Source: Schaalia sp. ORNL0103 (GTDB taxonomy: Bacteria > Actinomycetota > Actinomycetes > Actinomycetales > Actinomycetaceae). Taken from it: DNA of 64,000 nucleotides. This document shows, piece by piece, positions 8,569-17,666 of the stretch (its first letter is position 1; each line of letters begins with the position of its first letter). Position numbers and translations under genes: made by a program. Where the stretch lies: assembly GCF_019429565.1 (NCBI RefSeq), contig NZ_JAHXSA010000003.1, positions 180,787-244,786 of the forward strand. The letters are read 5' to 3'. The notes beneath the pieces were generated by a model. That model was not told the origin of the DNA and searched no databases. It saw only the letters and a list, made by a program, of their open reading frames with translations.

Positions 8569-8644
8569 GGGACTTATCCCCGCTCACGCGGGGAATACGT
8601 CCTCCTGATGCACTACACGGGATCATCCCCTGCCGGGGAACACC
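8569..8644 (+). CRISPR. Two degenerate type I-E-like CRISPR repeats
   Basis: 8569-8598 reads GGGACTTATCCCC then GCTCACGCGGGGAATAC. 8619-8644 reads GGGATCATCCCC then TGCCGGGGAACACC. Both match the outer parts of the common type I-E repeat (GGGATCATCCCC...GGGGAACAC), with small insertions or deletions in the stem-loop. They are 20 nt apart, shorter than the normal 32-33 nt spacer, and there is no third repeat and no cas gene in the window. Best read as the worn end of an array. Confidence 0.55.
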
Positions 8645-8739
8645 GCGACCGCGGTCGCATCGAGCGCTCGCAGGACCTCACAAACGTATCTCCCCACCCA
8701 CTTCCGCGCGCCACTGCGACACGAGGGGCGCGATCCTGA

Positions 8740-8751
8740 AACAATGGGGGC
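8740..8751 (+). promoter_or_regulatory. Leaderless -10 box of the 8752 gene
   Basis: AACAAT followed by GGGGGC and then ATG at 8752, the same 6-nt spacing seen at several genes in the window. No ribosome binding site. Confidence 0.5.
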
Positions 8752-10434
8752 ATGTCGAATGACCCGCGTGAAAACCTGCATGGCTCGGACAGCCAGGAGC
8801 TGGCCGACGTGACGGCCGACGCCGCCCGCACCGGCGCCGAGCGAGCCGCCTCGACCCCCGCCCACACCTCCGACGAGGCGCCCGCCCAGCGCAGCGCCCT
8901 CTCGTCGTTCGAGGAGATCCTCAGCGGCACCACCCACGAGGCCGACGCCCCCATCGCCGACACCCCCGCAGAGGCGCTCGCCGACGACGGCGCGCAGGAC
9001 CTGCAGGAGACCCTCGTGTCCTCCACCCCCCTCGTCACAACCGACGAGGCCGAGGCCACCCCCGCCGCGCTCGCGACCGACACTGCCGCAGCAGCGGAGA
9101 CCGCCACGGAGACCGTCAGCGACATCGCGCCCGAGACCGCGCCCGCCAAGCAGGCCGGGCCCGACCAGCCCGCCCAGGAGCTCACGCCCGCCAACAGCGC
9201 GGCACCGAACACCAACAGCGCAGCAACGAACGCCAACAACGCCGTCGCCGCCCCCATCCACCTGCCGCCCGCCGAGCCGCGCCCCTGGTACCGCTCGCGC
9301 CGTTCCTTCTCCGCGAAGGGCCGCGGCGGCCGCGTCCAGGTCGCCGGCCTGGGCCTGACCTACACGGACCACGTGACCGGCGCGGTCCTCCTCGCCAATA
9401 TCGACCTGGGCTTCCGCGCCCGCTCGCTGAGCGCGATCCTGGACCCGACGGGCCGCCGCGCCCGCGCCCTTTTCCTGATCCTCGCGGGCCTCGAGGAGCC
9501 GCAGGCCGGCCGCATCGTCGCCGCGCCCTCGCGCTCGCTGGCCGCACGCCTCGCGGGCCGCATCGGCTCGGTCGCGCTGATCCGCGCGGACTCCCCGCTC
9601 GACGAGTCCCTGACGATCCGCCAGAACATCCTCGCACCCCTGTCCGCGACGGGCTCCGTCGCCGACTGGGACAACCTCGTGGGGGCCCTGCAGATCACGG
9701 GCCTCGCCCAGCGGGTCGACCTGCGCCCCTCCGAGCTCTCCGAGTGGGAGCGCTTCAAGGCCCTCATCGCCCGCGCGATCGTGTCCGGCGCCGAGGTCTT
9801 CCTCATCGAAGACCCGGTCTCCCTGCCCGCCGCCGCGCGCGACGAGCTCGACCCCCTCCTGCGTTCCCTCGCGGACGCGGGCTGCGCGGTCGTCATCGCA
9901 ACCCCGAACGCCGAGGTCGCGGCCACCTCCGACCGCGCGATCCTCCTCACGAACGGCCGGGTCGCCCTCGACGCGCCGAGCCCGTCCGCCGCGATCATCG
10001 CCGCCTCCCTGGAGGCCAACCCCGAGGAACCCAAGGCCCTCCTCGGCCCGATCCCCTCGGCGCTGCCCGCCTCCTTCGACGAGGTCATCTCCCCCACCGG
10101 CTCCTCCTCGGCCCCCGCGTGGCACCCGCTCGGCACCTCCGACGAGGCCGGGGCACAGACCTCGGACGCTCAGCAGGCCCCCGAACCCGAGGAAGCAGCC
10201 GAGGCCGCCCTCGACGCGGCGACCACCCGCGTGGAGGCAGCACCCACCCAAGCAACCCAGGCGACCGAGGTCCCCCAGGCCTCGCCCGAGCCCCGCACCG
10301 AGACCGCGATGCGCGGCATCCCCGTCGTCGAAGCCGAGGACCCGGCCCTGGCCGAGCCCGAGGTTTCCGACCTGGTCGTGCGCGCCCGCAAGATCCTCTC
10401 CGACCTGCCCGGCTCGATTGCCCCGCAGGAGTAA
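8752..10434 (+). CDS. Degenerate ABC-ATPase-like protein (probable pseudo-ATPase)
   Basis: 560 residues. Residues about 1-185 are Ala/Glu/Thr-rich and probably disordered; 190-425 follow the order of an ABC nucleotide-binding domain; the C-terminal 130 are again low complexity. The ABC motifs are present in position but altered: Walker A reads LDPTGRRARAL around 230 (no GxxGxGKS/T), the signature reads SELSEWERFKALIARAI around 328-345 (no LSGGQ), Walker B reads VFLIEDP around 350, and the H-loop reads IATPNAE. It therefore probably cannot hydrolyse ATP in the usual way. Codon bias is normal and the frame is intact, so it is maintained rather than decayed. It lies 92 bp before the holin-X gene. 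A dispersed palindrome copy sits in the C-terminal linker (10141), giving DEAGAQ. Function unknown. Confidence 0.7.
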   Translation: MSNDPRENLHGSDSQELADVTADAARTGAERAASTPAHTSDEAPAQRSALSSFEEILSGTTHEADAPIADTPAEALADDGAQDLQETLVSSTPLVTTDEAEATPAALATDTAAAAETATETVSDIAPETAPAKQAGPDQPAQELTPANSAAPNTNSAATNANNAVAAPIHLPPAEPRPWYRSRRSFSAKGRGGRVQVAGLGLTYTDHVTGAVLLANIDLGFRARSLSAILDPTGRRARALFLILAGLEEPQAGRIVAAPSRSLAARLAGRIGSVALIRADSPLDESLTIRQNILAPLSATGSVADWDNLVGALQITGLAQRVDLRPSELSEWERFKALIARAIVSGAEVFLIEDPVSLPAAARDELDPLLRSLADAGCAVVIATPNAEVAATSDRAILLTNGRVALDAPSPSAAIIAASLEANPEEPKALLGPIPSALPASFDEVISPTGSSSAPAWHPLGTSDEAGAQTSDAQQAPEPEEAAEAALDAATTRVEAAPTQATQATEVPQASPEPRTETAMRGIPVVEAEDPALAEPEVSDLVVRARKILSDLPGSIAPQE

Positions 10435-10526
10435 CGTAACGGTCACTGCGAGCCGCCATTCTTCGTGAGACACTAGGCGTATCAGGCGAGGCATCGCCTC
10501 GTTCAACCGTACGCGCAGGAGCATCC

Positions 10527-10976
10527 ATGACTCAGCCCACCCCTCAGCCCGGGCAGTACCCGCCCCCCGCAGAGCCCGCACGCGCCTCCGGCGAGGCGCG
10601 CCCCAGCATCGGCGCCCTCTTCGCGTCCGTCACCGGACAGCTCTCCAGCATCATCCGCGACGAGGTCGAACTGAATAAGGCGAAGCTGCGCGCCTTCGCA
10701 TCCAAGAGCGGTAAGGGCATCGGCCTCCTCGTGGCCGCCGCGGTCTTCGCGCTCTACCTGCTGGGGTGGGTCTTCCACACGATCGAGGTCGCCCTCGAAC
10801 TCGTCGTCCCCGCGTGGGCGGCGTCGCTGATCGTCGTCGGCATCCTCCTCCTGATCGTGCTGATCCTCGCGCTCGTGGGCGTCAGCTCCCTGAAGAGCGC
10901 GCAGGCCCACCGCCCCGACCCGGCCGCGTCGGTCGCCGCCACCAAGGAAGCCATCGAGAAGGGACTGGGCAAGTGA
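10527..10976 (+). CDS. Actinobacterial holin-X/DUF1469-type membrane protein
   Basis: 149 residues: a Pro-rich start, an amphipathic helix with RDEVELNKAKLRAF, two strongly hydrophobic helices (about residues 68-93 and 98-120), then a basic/Ala-rich tail. This matches the small membrane proteins annotated as phage-holin-family or putative actinobacterial holin-X, which in actinobacterial chromosomes usually precede a DUF3618 gene, as here. AGGAG lies 6 nt before the ATG. It overlaps the next gene by 4 nt (GTGA). Despite the name there is no phage context; a membrane-stress or envelope role is only inference. Confidence 0.8.
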   Translation: MTQPTPQPGQYPPPAEPARASGEARPSIGALFASVTGQLSSIIRDEVELNKAKLRAFASKSGKGIGLLVAAAVFALYLLGWVFHTIEVALELVVPAWAASLIVVGILLLIVLILALVGVSSLKSAQAHRPDPAASVAATKEAIEKGLGK

Positions 10977-11401
10977 GCACCAACCTCGATACGCGTAACG
11001 TGACCGTCGGCGAGGCCGCCCCCGCCGAGCCGCGCACGGAAGCCCAGATCACCGCCGACCTCGAGCGTCAGCGCGCCGAACTGGCCGCCACGATTGACCA
11101 GCTGTACGCGCGCGTCCAGCCCGCCGCCCTCGCCCAGGAGGCGAAGGAAGAGGCCAGCGCCCGCTTCACCTCCTTCAAGCAGTCCGCGTCGCTGACCCTG
11201 CAGGACGCCGCCGGCGGTAACGCCGAGGCCATCAAGAAGGTCGGCGTCGTCGCCCTGTCCGCGGTCGGCGCCATCGGCGTGATCGTCCTGCTGGCGACCC
11301 GCTCGTCGCGTCGCTCCCGTCGCGAGGCCCGCCGCGCCGCCCGCGAGGCCGCCGCGCACACGCTCCAGGCCCTCAAGTCCAACGTGACCGAGGCCCTGTA
11401 A
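10973..11401 (+). CDS. DUF3618 domain protein
   Basis: 142 residues from GTG 10973, overlapping the preceding stop. An N-terminal helix with the family-typical EAQITADLERQRAELAATID is followed by an amphipathic region, one transmembrane helix (about residues 87-107) and a very basic Arg/Ala-rich end (RRSRREARRAAREAA). DUF3618 proteins are small actinobacterial membrane proteins of unknown role and are commonly paired with holin-X-type genes; translational coupling supports a shared function. Confidence 0.82.
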   Translation: MSTNLDTRNVTVGEAAPAEPRTEAQITADLERQRAELAATIDQLYARVQPAALAQEAKEEASARFTSFKQSASLTLQDAAGGNAEAIKKVGVVALSAVGAIGVIVLLATRSSRRSRREARRAAREAAAHTLQALKSNVTEAL

Positions 11402-11415
11402 GCACCAACTGACGC

Positions 11416-11467
11416 GAACCGGCGTAACTCCGGCCACACTGGCCGCGGGTTGCGCCGGTTCTGTTTC
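11416..11467 (+). terminator. Terminator after the DUF3618 gene
   Basis: GAACCGGCG/CGCCGGTTC arms enclose a secondary GC-rich hairpin and are followed by TGTTT. Confidence 0.6.
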
Positions 11468-11635
11468 CCCAGTTTCGTGGGCTTCCGCGCCCCTGAAGCC
11501 GCTCCGCTGAGCGCGCAAAACGCAATCCAAGGTGAGGTCAAGGCCCGTCATTAGCTATGATGGTCCCACGAAACATTTTGAACACCCAGGGAACCGCTTC
11601 ACGCGGACCCGAACGACGCGGAGGGGGTCGACGCC

Positions 11636-11914
11636 ATGGGGCGCGGCCGTCAAAAGGCTAAGCAGATGAAAGTCGCTCGGAAGCTGAAGTATTTCAGCCC
11701 CGACACCGACCTAAACGCACTTCAGCGCGAGCTGGCGGATGAGGACTCGTACCTGGCACACGTGCCGGCGGACGAGCCCGAAGAGGACGATGCGATCGAC
11801 GACGACCTCTACTCGAAATACGCCGACTTCGCCGAGATGCCCGCGGAAGAAGACGACATCGATCCTGAGCAGCTCGATGAGTCCTTCTGGACGGGTGGAT
11901 CCTCCACTAAGTAA
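11636..11914 (+). CDS. DUF3073 family protein
   Basis: 92 residues: a basic start MGRGRQKAKQMKVARKLKY, then DTDLNALQREL, then a strongly acidic half. This is the classical DUF3073 layout, an actinobacteria-restricted family of small proteins of unknown function. A purine-rich GGAGGGGG lies upstream of the ATG with somewhat long spacing. It stands alone between terminators and is convergent with purM. Confidence 0.9.
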   Translation: MGRGRQKAKQMKVARKLKYFSPDTDLNALQRELADEDSYLAHVPADEPEEDDAIDDDLYSKYADFAEMPAEEDDIDPEQLDESFWTGGSSTK

Positions 11915-11928
11915 CGGCTCAGCCACAC

Positions 11929-11956
11929 GGCGGACCGAGAACCGGTCCGCCGCTTT
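11929..11956 (+). terminator. Terminator after the DUF3073 gene
   Basis: GGCGGACC/GGTCCGCC hairpin followed by GCTTT. Confidence 0.65.
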
Positions 11957-11997
11957 GGCGCACCCGCACCGCTATTTCTGACGCGCACACACGCGAC

Positions 11998-12030
11998 GAG
12001 GGGCCGAGGCCACCAGGCCTCGACCCCTCA
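11998..12030 (-). terminator. Hairpin downstream of purM
   Basis: AGGGGCCGAGGC/GCCTCGACCCCT with a short loop, between convergent DUF3073 and purM. It resembles the GACGAGGCC family. Confidence 0.55.
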
Positions 12031-12076
12031 CGCGTGCTCAGAGCAGACGCTCAGCTCAGCTCAGGCCACACAATGC

Positions 12077-13237
12077 TCAGCCGACGCGGTACTCGCCGTG
12101 CAGCAGCACGGCGCCCGCCTGGACGCCCTTCGTGCCGGAGATGAGGCGCACGCCGGAGGAGTCAGCGCTCAGGTCGGCCACCGGGCCAAACCCACTGACC
12201 ACACCGTCGGCGCCGGCCGACGTGACGGAGCCCAGGACCCACGCGGCCACCCCGGCCTCGTTGATCGCGGACAGGACCTCGGAGGCCACGGACGCGGAGA
12301 CGACGGCGACCATGCCGACGCCCAGGTTCAGGGAGTCCTCCATGCCGACCCAGGTGACGTCGCCGCCGCGGCGCACCCAGTCGAACACGGCGGGGATGGT
12401 CCACGTGGAGCGGTCAACCGTCGCCACCGCGCCGACAGGCAGGACGCGCGACAGGTTCGCGGCCAGGCCGCCGCCGGTGACGTGCGAGTAGGCGTGGATG
12501 CCGCCGACGCCGAAGCGCTCGACCAGGTCAAGGCACAGGCGCGTGTACAGACGCGTGGGCTCGAGGAGCTCCTCGCCGAGGGTGCGGCCAAACTCGGCCA
12601 CGTGGGACTCCAGCGAGGCGCCAACGCGGGAGACGACGGAGCGCACCAGCGAGTAGCCGTTGGAGTGCAGGCCCGAAGACGCCATGGCGATGACGACGTC
12701 ACCGTCGGCCACGCGCTCGGGGCCCAGCAGCTTGGAGGCGTCCACGACGCCGGTCGCGGCGCCCGCGATGTCGTAGTCGTCGGGTTCCATGACGCCGGGG
12801 TGCTCGGCAGTCTCGCCGCCGATGAGGGGGGTGCCCGTGGCCTCGCAGGCCCGCGCGATGCCGGTGACGATGGAGGCGATGCGCTCGGGGACCACGTGCC
12901 CGCAGGCGATGTAGTCGGTCATGAGGACCGGGCGCGCGCCGATCACGACGATGTCGTCGACGACCATGCCGACCAGGTCCTGGCCGATCGTGTCGTGCAC
13001 GTCCATGGCCTGCGCGATCGCGATCTTCGTGCCCACGCCGTCCGTGGAGGTCGCGAGCAGCGGCTTCTCCATGCCCAGCAGAGCCGACGCGTCAACCATG
13101 CCGGCGAATCCGCCGGTCGCGCCCAGGACGGTGGAGTCGTGGGTGGCGGCCACCGCGCTCTTCATCAGCTCGACGGCTCGGTCGCCCGCAGCGGTGTCGA
13201 CGCCAGCGGTCGCGTAGTCCAGGGGGGTGTCGGTCAT
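12077..13237 (-). CDS. purM: Phosphoribosylformylglycinamidine cyclo-ligase (AIR synthetase)
   Basis: 386 residues. It converts FGAM to AIR with ATP, step 5 of purine synthesis. Start ATG 13237 has AAAGG 8 nt upstream. Signatures: DYATAGVDTAAGDRAVELMK at the start, STDGVGTK, DDIVVIGARPVLMTDYIA, GGETAEHPG and HVTGGGLAANLSRVLP. Length is slightly above the usual ~345 because of a longer C-terminal half. It lies 100 bp downstream of purF on the same strand and is probably co-transcribed with it. Confidence 0.96.
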   Translation of the reverse strand: MTDTPLDYATAGVDTAAGDRAVELMKSAVAATHDSTVLGATGGFAGMVDASALLGMEKPLLATSTDGVGTKIAIAQAMDVHDTIGQDLVGMVVDDIVVIGARPVLMTDYIACGHVVPERIASIVTGIARACEATGTPLIGGETAEHPGVMEPDDYDIAGAATGVVDASKLLGPERVADGDVVIAMASSGLHSNGYSLVRSVVSRVGASLESHVAEFGRTLGEELLEPTRLYTRLCLDLVERFGVGGIHAYSHVTGGGLAANLSRVLPVGAVATVDRSTWTIPAVFDWVRRGGDVTWVGMEDSLNLGVGMVAVVSASVASEVLSAINEAGVAAWVLGSVTSAGADGVVSGFGPVADLSADSSGVRLISGTKGVQAGAVLLHGEYRVG

Positions 13238-13337
13238 GGGTGGTGCCTTTCGCGGATGGCGCTCGACGAGGCCGTGTCTGGGTTTTCGGAACAGGTAAAA
13301 CGCCCGCGGCGCAGGGGTTGCGTCGCGGGCGTGGAGG

Positions 13338-14882
13338 TTAGCAGGGGGTGGCTTCGGGGGTTCCGGGCACGGGTGTCCCGGCGGGGATCGTCTCGGGGTA
13401 TTCGCCGGTGAAGCAGCCGATGCACAGGGACGTGCCCTGTCCGGTGGCACCAACCATGCCGTCGATCGACAGGTAGGCCAGCGAGTCGGCGCCCAGGTGT
13501 TCGCGGACCTGCTCGACGCTCATGGACGAGGCGATGAGCTCGGCCCGCGTCGGGAAATCGATACCGAAGAAGCACGGCCACGCAACCGGCGGGGACGAGA
13601 TGCGGATGTGCACCTCGGCGGCCCCGGCCTCGCGCAGCATCTTGACGAGCGCGCGCTGCGTGTTACCACGAACGATCGAGTCGTCGATGACGACCAGGCG
13701 CTTGCCTTCGATGACCTCGCGCAGCGGGTTGAGCTTGAGGCGGATGCCCAGCTGGCGCAGGGACTGCGTGGGCTGGATGAACGTGCGGCCCACGTACGCG
13801 TTCTTCACGAGGCCCTGGGCGAAGGGAATCCCGGACTCCTGCGCGTAGCCGATCGCGGCCGGCGTACCCGAGTCGGGCGTGGGGATCACCAGGTCCGCCT
13901 CGATGGGGTTCTCGCGCGCCAGGGCGGCACCCATCTCGTGGCGCGCGGCCACGATCCGGCGCCCGCCGATCGTCGTGTCGGGGCGGGCCAGGTACACGTA
14001 CTCGAAGACGCAGGTGTTGGAGCGGCGCACGGCGAAGCGGCGCGAGTGCACGCCCGACGCGTCGATCGAAATGAGCTCGCCGGGCTCGACCTCGCGCACG
14101 AAGGTCGCGCCACACAGGTCCAGGGCGGCGGTCTCGGAGGCGACGACCCAGCCGGAGGCCAGGCGGCCCAGCACGAGCGGGCGGTAGCCGTGCGGGTCGC
14201 GCGCCGCGTACAGCGTGTTCTCGTCCATGAAGACCAGGGAGAACGCGCCCTTGATGCGCGGCAGGACCTTCAGGGCGGCGCCGACGAGGGGCGCGGGCTC
14301 AAGGTCGTCCACCGACGAGGCCGGGGCGGCCTCGTCCCCATCGGCCTTCGAAGGCGTCACGGACGGGGACGCGATGAAGGGGGTCGGCCCGGGGATGCGG
14401 TCGGCCATGCCCAACAGCGCGGTCACGAGGGAGGTATCGGTGGAGGCGCCGCGTTCGAAGTCCTCGCCGTCGTCGGCGATCTCGGCAGCGAGCTCGCGCA
14501 GCTCGACCGTGTTGGTGAGGTTGCCGTTGTGGCCCAGGGCGAGCGTGCCCGTGGGGGTGGGGCCGAGCGTCGGCTGGGCGTTGCGCCACACGTCCGCGCC
14601 GGTCGTCGCGTAGCGGACGTGGCCCAGGGCGATGTGGCCGCGCAGGCCCTGCAGGGACTGCTCGGAGAACACCTGCGACACGAGGCCCTGATCCTTATAC
14701 ACGAGGATCTGTTTGCCATTCGATGTCGCAATACCGGCGCTCTGTTGGCCGCGGTGTTGCAAGGCATAGAGGGAGAAGTAGGTCAGGCGGGAAACGTCCT
14801 CGCCCGGGGCCCACACTCCGAAGACGCCGCAGTGATCATGCGGGTGATCGTCTCCGAAGATTTCCTGGTCGGACAGTGTCAT
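13338..14882 (-). CDS. purF: Amidophosphoribosyltransferase
   Basis: 514 residues from ATG 14882. It makes phosphoribosylamine from PRPP and glutamine, the committed purine step. A 17-residue propeptide precedes Cys18 (CGVFG), which after processing becomes the N-terminal nucleophile of the glutaminase domain. The PRPP motif is VVIDDSIVRGNT. Late cysteines (WPCFFG, CIGC) fit the [4Fe-4S] form of the B. subtilis type. An in-frame DEAAPASSVDDLEP insert (14314-14336 on the plus strand) is a perfect copy of the dispersed palindrome lying in a surface-loop position. An upstream GTG start (residue -8) is possible. Divergent from the Fe-S reductase gene. Confidence 0.95.
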   Translation of the reverse strand: MTLSDQEIFGDDHPHDHCGVFGVWAPGEDVSRLTYFSLYALQHRGQQSAGIATSNGKQILVYKDQGLVSQVFSEQSLQGLRGHIALGHVRYATTGADVWRNAQPTLGPTPTGTLALGHNGNLTNTVELRELAAEIADDGEDFERGASTDTSLVTALLGMADRIPGPTPFIASPSVTPSKADGDEAAPASSVDDLEPAPLVGAALKVLPRIKGAFSLVFMDENTLYAARDPHGYRPLVLGRLASGWVVASETAALDLCGATFVREVEPGELISIDASGVHSRRFAVRRSNTCVFEYVYLARPDTTIGGRRIVAARHEMGAALARENPIEADLVIPTPDSGTPAAIGYAQESGIPFAQGLVKNAYVGRTFIQPTQSLRQLGIRLKLNPLREVIEGKRLVVIDDSIVRGNTQRALVKMLREAGAAEVHIRISSPPVAWPCFFGIDFPTRAELIASSMSVEQVREHLGADSLAYLSIDGMVGATGQGTSLCIGCFTGEYPETIPAGTPVPGTPEATPC

Positions 14883-15082
14883 GTCTGGCTGCGAGACGGG
14901 AAGCACGCTCTCACTTTCCCACACTTTTTCCCTCCTCGTGACATGAATCCACGTTGTGGCGGGCACACGAGAGCGCGACGGAGCCCGTACGCAGCGCGTA
15001 ATTGCGCACGCTTTGCGGGGCAGAATCGGTCTCTCCTGGGTCGAGGTGACACAATGGAGTGCAGCAATCTTGAGGAGGAAAC

Positions 15083-17557
15083 GTGGCCAATCCGACGCTG
15101 AGCGCCATCATGTGGGGACTCGCCCTGCTGGTGAGCGCCTTGGCCGTCCTGTCGTTCGCGCGAGGCCTGACGCACATGTGGCGCACGGTCTCGGCGGGCA
15201 CGCCCGACCCGGGGCGCCTGACCCCCGTGGGCAAGCGCCTCTGGGGCGTCGTCTCCGCAGCCCTCACGCACCGCGAGTTCAAGGGACGCCCGTGGATCAA
15301 GGCCGCCCACTGGCTGGTCATGGTGTCCTTCCCGATCCTCTTCTTCACCCTGGTCACGGGCTACGCGCAGCTGCGCGTCCAGACCTTCACGCTGCCCCTC
15401 CTCGGCCACTTCGCGCCGTGGGAGTGGCTCACCGAAGTCTTCGCGTGGGGCGGCCTGGCCGGCATCGTTGCCCTGATGGTCGTGCGCCAGCGCGCCGGGC
15501 GCGGCACGGCCGCCGAGGCGGCCCTCTCCAACGACGATCCCGACGCCGCTGCTGCCGCGGCCGACCCGGAAGGCACCCCGCCCTCGTCCCTGGCCACGCC
15601 CCACCCGCGCGACTCCTCCCCGCGCGGCCTGGCCTCCCGTTTCCTGGGCTCGACCCGCTGGCAGGCGCTCTTCGTCGAGTGGGTCATCCTCATCGTGTGC
15701 GCGTGCGTCGTGGCCCTGCGCGGCCTCGAATACGCGCTGTTCAGCGTGACGCCCGGCCTTGAGGCCCACGCGACCGCCCTGCACTTCCCGCTCACCGCCT
15801 GGCTCGGCACGCTCTTCGCAGCCGCCGCTTCCTCCTCGGCCGCCTCGCTGGCGAACGCGATCGTGCTGGTCAGCGCCCTCAAGGTCCTCACCTCCATGAT
15901 CTGGCTGACGGTCGTCGGCATCCAGACCGGCATGGGCGTCGCCTGGCACCGCTTCGTCGCGATCCTCAACCTGTACACGCGCCGCAACGCCGACGGCACG
16001 AAGTCCCTGGGACCGGCCGACCACATGCTCATCGACGGCAAGCCGGTCACCAGCGAGGACGACTTCGACGACGTCCCCGAGGACACCGTCCTCGGCGTGG
16101 GCACGATCGAGGACTTCTCGTGGAAGGCCCGCCTGGACCTGTACTCGTGCACCGAGTGCGGCCGCTGCCAGGAGCTGTGCCCCGCGTGGAACACGCAGAA
16201 GCCCCTCTCCCCCAAGCTGCTCATCATGGGCCTGCGCGACCACATGGAGTCCGCCTCCAACGTGCAGATCGTCGAGCAGGAGGAGGGCCACCAGAAGTTG
16301 GGCGACGGCGAGGTCCTCCTCGACAAGGGCGTGCCGGCCTCGCCGCACTCCTTCGACCTGGTCTCCGCCCTGTCCCTGTCGGGCGCGACCGGCCCCGAGG
16401 GCGTCTCCGCGGTCACCGCTCCCCTGGTCCCCGAGGTCGTCTCCGAAGAGGTCCTGTGGGATTGCACGAACTGCGGCGCATGCGTCGAGCAGTGCCCCGT
16501 CGACATCGAGCACATCGACCACATTCTCGACCTGCGCCGCCACCAGGTCCTCATGGAGGGCGCGTTCCCCCGCGAGCTGGGCCGCGCGTTCCGCGGCATG
16601 GAATCCAAGGCGAACCCCTACAACCAGCCCGCCCGCAAGCGCATGGATTGGGCGAAGAAGCTGGACTTCGACATCCCCGTCGTCGGCGAGGACATCGAGG
16701 ACGCCTCCGAGGTTGACTACCTATTCTGGGTGGGCTGCGCGGGCGCCTACGACGACACGGCGAAGAAGACCAGCGCGGCCGTCGCCGAGCTGCTGCACAC
16801 CGCGGGTGTGTCATTCGCGGTCCTCGGATCGGGCGAGTCCTGCACGGGCGACCCGGCCCGCCGCGCCGGCAACGAGGCGCTCTTCCAGATGCTGGCCGCC
16901 CAGGCGATCGACACGCTCAAGGAAGCCAAGCCCCAGAAGATCGTCGTCTCCTGCGCGCACTGCTTCAACACGATCGCCGGCGAGTACCCGGAGCTGGGCG
17001 GCTCCTTCGACGTCGTCCACCACACGCAGCTCCTCAACCGCCTGGTGCGCGACGGCCTGCTCACGCCGGTGGCCCCCACGGACGAGGCCGGGGCACAGCC
17101 CTCGGGCAACGCTCCCCAGGTGGGTGCTCCCCTGAAGGTCACCTACCACGACGCGTGCTTCCTGGGCCGCCACAACCGCGTCTACGAGCCGCCGCGCGAG
17201 CTCGTGGGCTCCCTGCCAAACGTGGAGCTCGTCGAGATGCCGCGCAACCGCGACCGCGCGATGTGCTGCGGCGCGGGCGGCGCGCACGCTTGGTTCGAGG
17301 AGACGCGCGGGACCCGCATCGCCGACGCCCGCATCGTCGAGGCCGCGGCCACGGGCGCGGACGTCGTCGCGACGGCCTGCCCCTTCTGTTCCCAGATGCT
17401 CGGCTCGGCCTCGGGCACGTCCGCCGGCTTCGTCTCCTCCGACGCCGACCAGGGCGGCGCAAACAACGACGCCGCCACGGCGTCGTCGGGTGCGAAGCTC
17501 CCGGAGGTGCGGGACGTGGCCGTCATGCTGCTCGAGTCCGTCAAGCGCGGGCAGTAG
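15083..17557 (+). CDS. Membrane-bound Fe-S oxidoreductase, Rv0338c/HdrD-like
   Basis: 824 residues, GTG start with GAGGAGGA upstream. N-terminal membrane domain with about five helices (residues 1-310), then two [4Fe-4S] motifs (CTECGRCQELCP from Cys356 and CTNCGACVEQCP from Cys461), then two CCG-type domains (CAHCFNT and MCCGAGGAHAWF near 728) as in heterodisulfide reductase subunit D and glycolate oxidase subunits. This is the arrangement of mycobacterial Rv0338c, an essential iron-sulfur reductase of unknown electron partner. A PTDEAGAQPSG insert at 17081-17106 comes from the dispersed palindrome. It probably moves electrons at the membrane; donor and acceptor are unknown. Confidence 0.88.
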   Translation: MANPTLSAIMWGLALLVSALAVLSFARGLTHMWRTVSAGTPDPGRLTPVGKRLWGVVSAALTHREFKGRPWIKAAHWLVMVSFPILFFTLVTGYAQLRVQTFTLPLLGHFAPWEWLTEVFAWGGLAGIVALMVVRQRAGRGTAAEAALSNDDPDAAAAAADPEGTPPSSLATPHPRDSSPRGLASRFLGSTRWQALFVEWVILIVCACVVALRGLEYALFSVTPGLEAHATALHFPLTAWLGTLFAAAASSSAASLANAIVLVSALKVLTSMIWLTVVGIQTGMGVAWHRFVAILNLYTRRNADGTKSLGPADHMLIDGKPVTSEDDFDDVPEDTVLGVGTIEDFSWKARLDLYSCTECGRCQELCPAWNTQKPLSPKLLIMGLRDHMESASNVQIVEQEEGHQKLGDGEVLLDKGVPASPHSFDLVSALSLSGATGPEGVSAVTAPLVPEVVSEEVLWDCTNCGACVEQCPVDIEHIDHILDLRRHQVLMEGAFPRELGRAFRGMESKANPYNQPARKRMDWAKKLDFDIPVVGEDIEDASEVDYLFWVGCAGAYDDTAKKTSAAVAELLHTAGVSFAVLGSGESCTGDPARRAGNEALFQMLAAQAIDTLKEAKPQKIVVSCAHCFNTIAGEYPELGGSFDVVHHTQLLNRLVRDGLLTPVAPTDEAGAQPSGNAPQVGAPLKVTYHDACFLGRHNRVYEPPRELVGSLPNVELVEMPRNRDRAMCCGAGGAHAWFEETRGTRIADARIVEAAATGADVVATACPFCSQMLGSASGTSAGFVSSDADQGGANNDAATASSGAKLPEVRDVAVMLLESVKRGQ

Positions 17558-17617
17558 GCGGCACACGCACGGCGCGCACCCCACAGCGTGCGCCGCACGC
17601 ACATCCCCCAGACAAGA

Positions 17618-17655
17618 GGGCGGCCCCGCAGGTGTTCCTGCGGGGCCGCCCTTTA
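17618..17655. terminator. Bidirectional terminator
   Basis: GGGCGGCCCCGCAGG/CCTGCGGGGCCGCCC with a 4-nt loop and TTT on the plus side. It serves the convergent Fe-S reductase and molbindin genes. Confidence 0.85.
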
Positions 17656-17666
17656 ACGAAAGAAAA

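Noticed and set aside
10527..11401. Prophage lysis cassette (holin)
   Set aside because: The holin-X/DUF3618 pair is a standard chromosomal feature of actinobacteria and no endolysin, integrase or phage structural gene is nearby.
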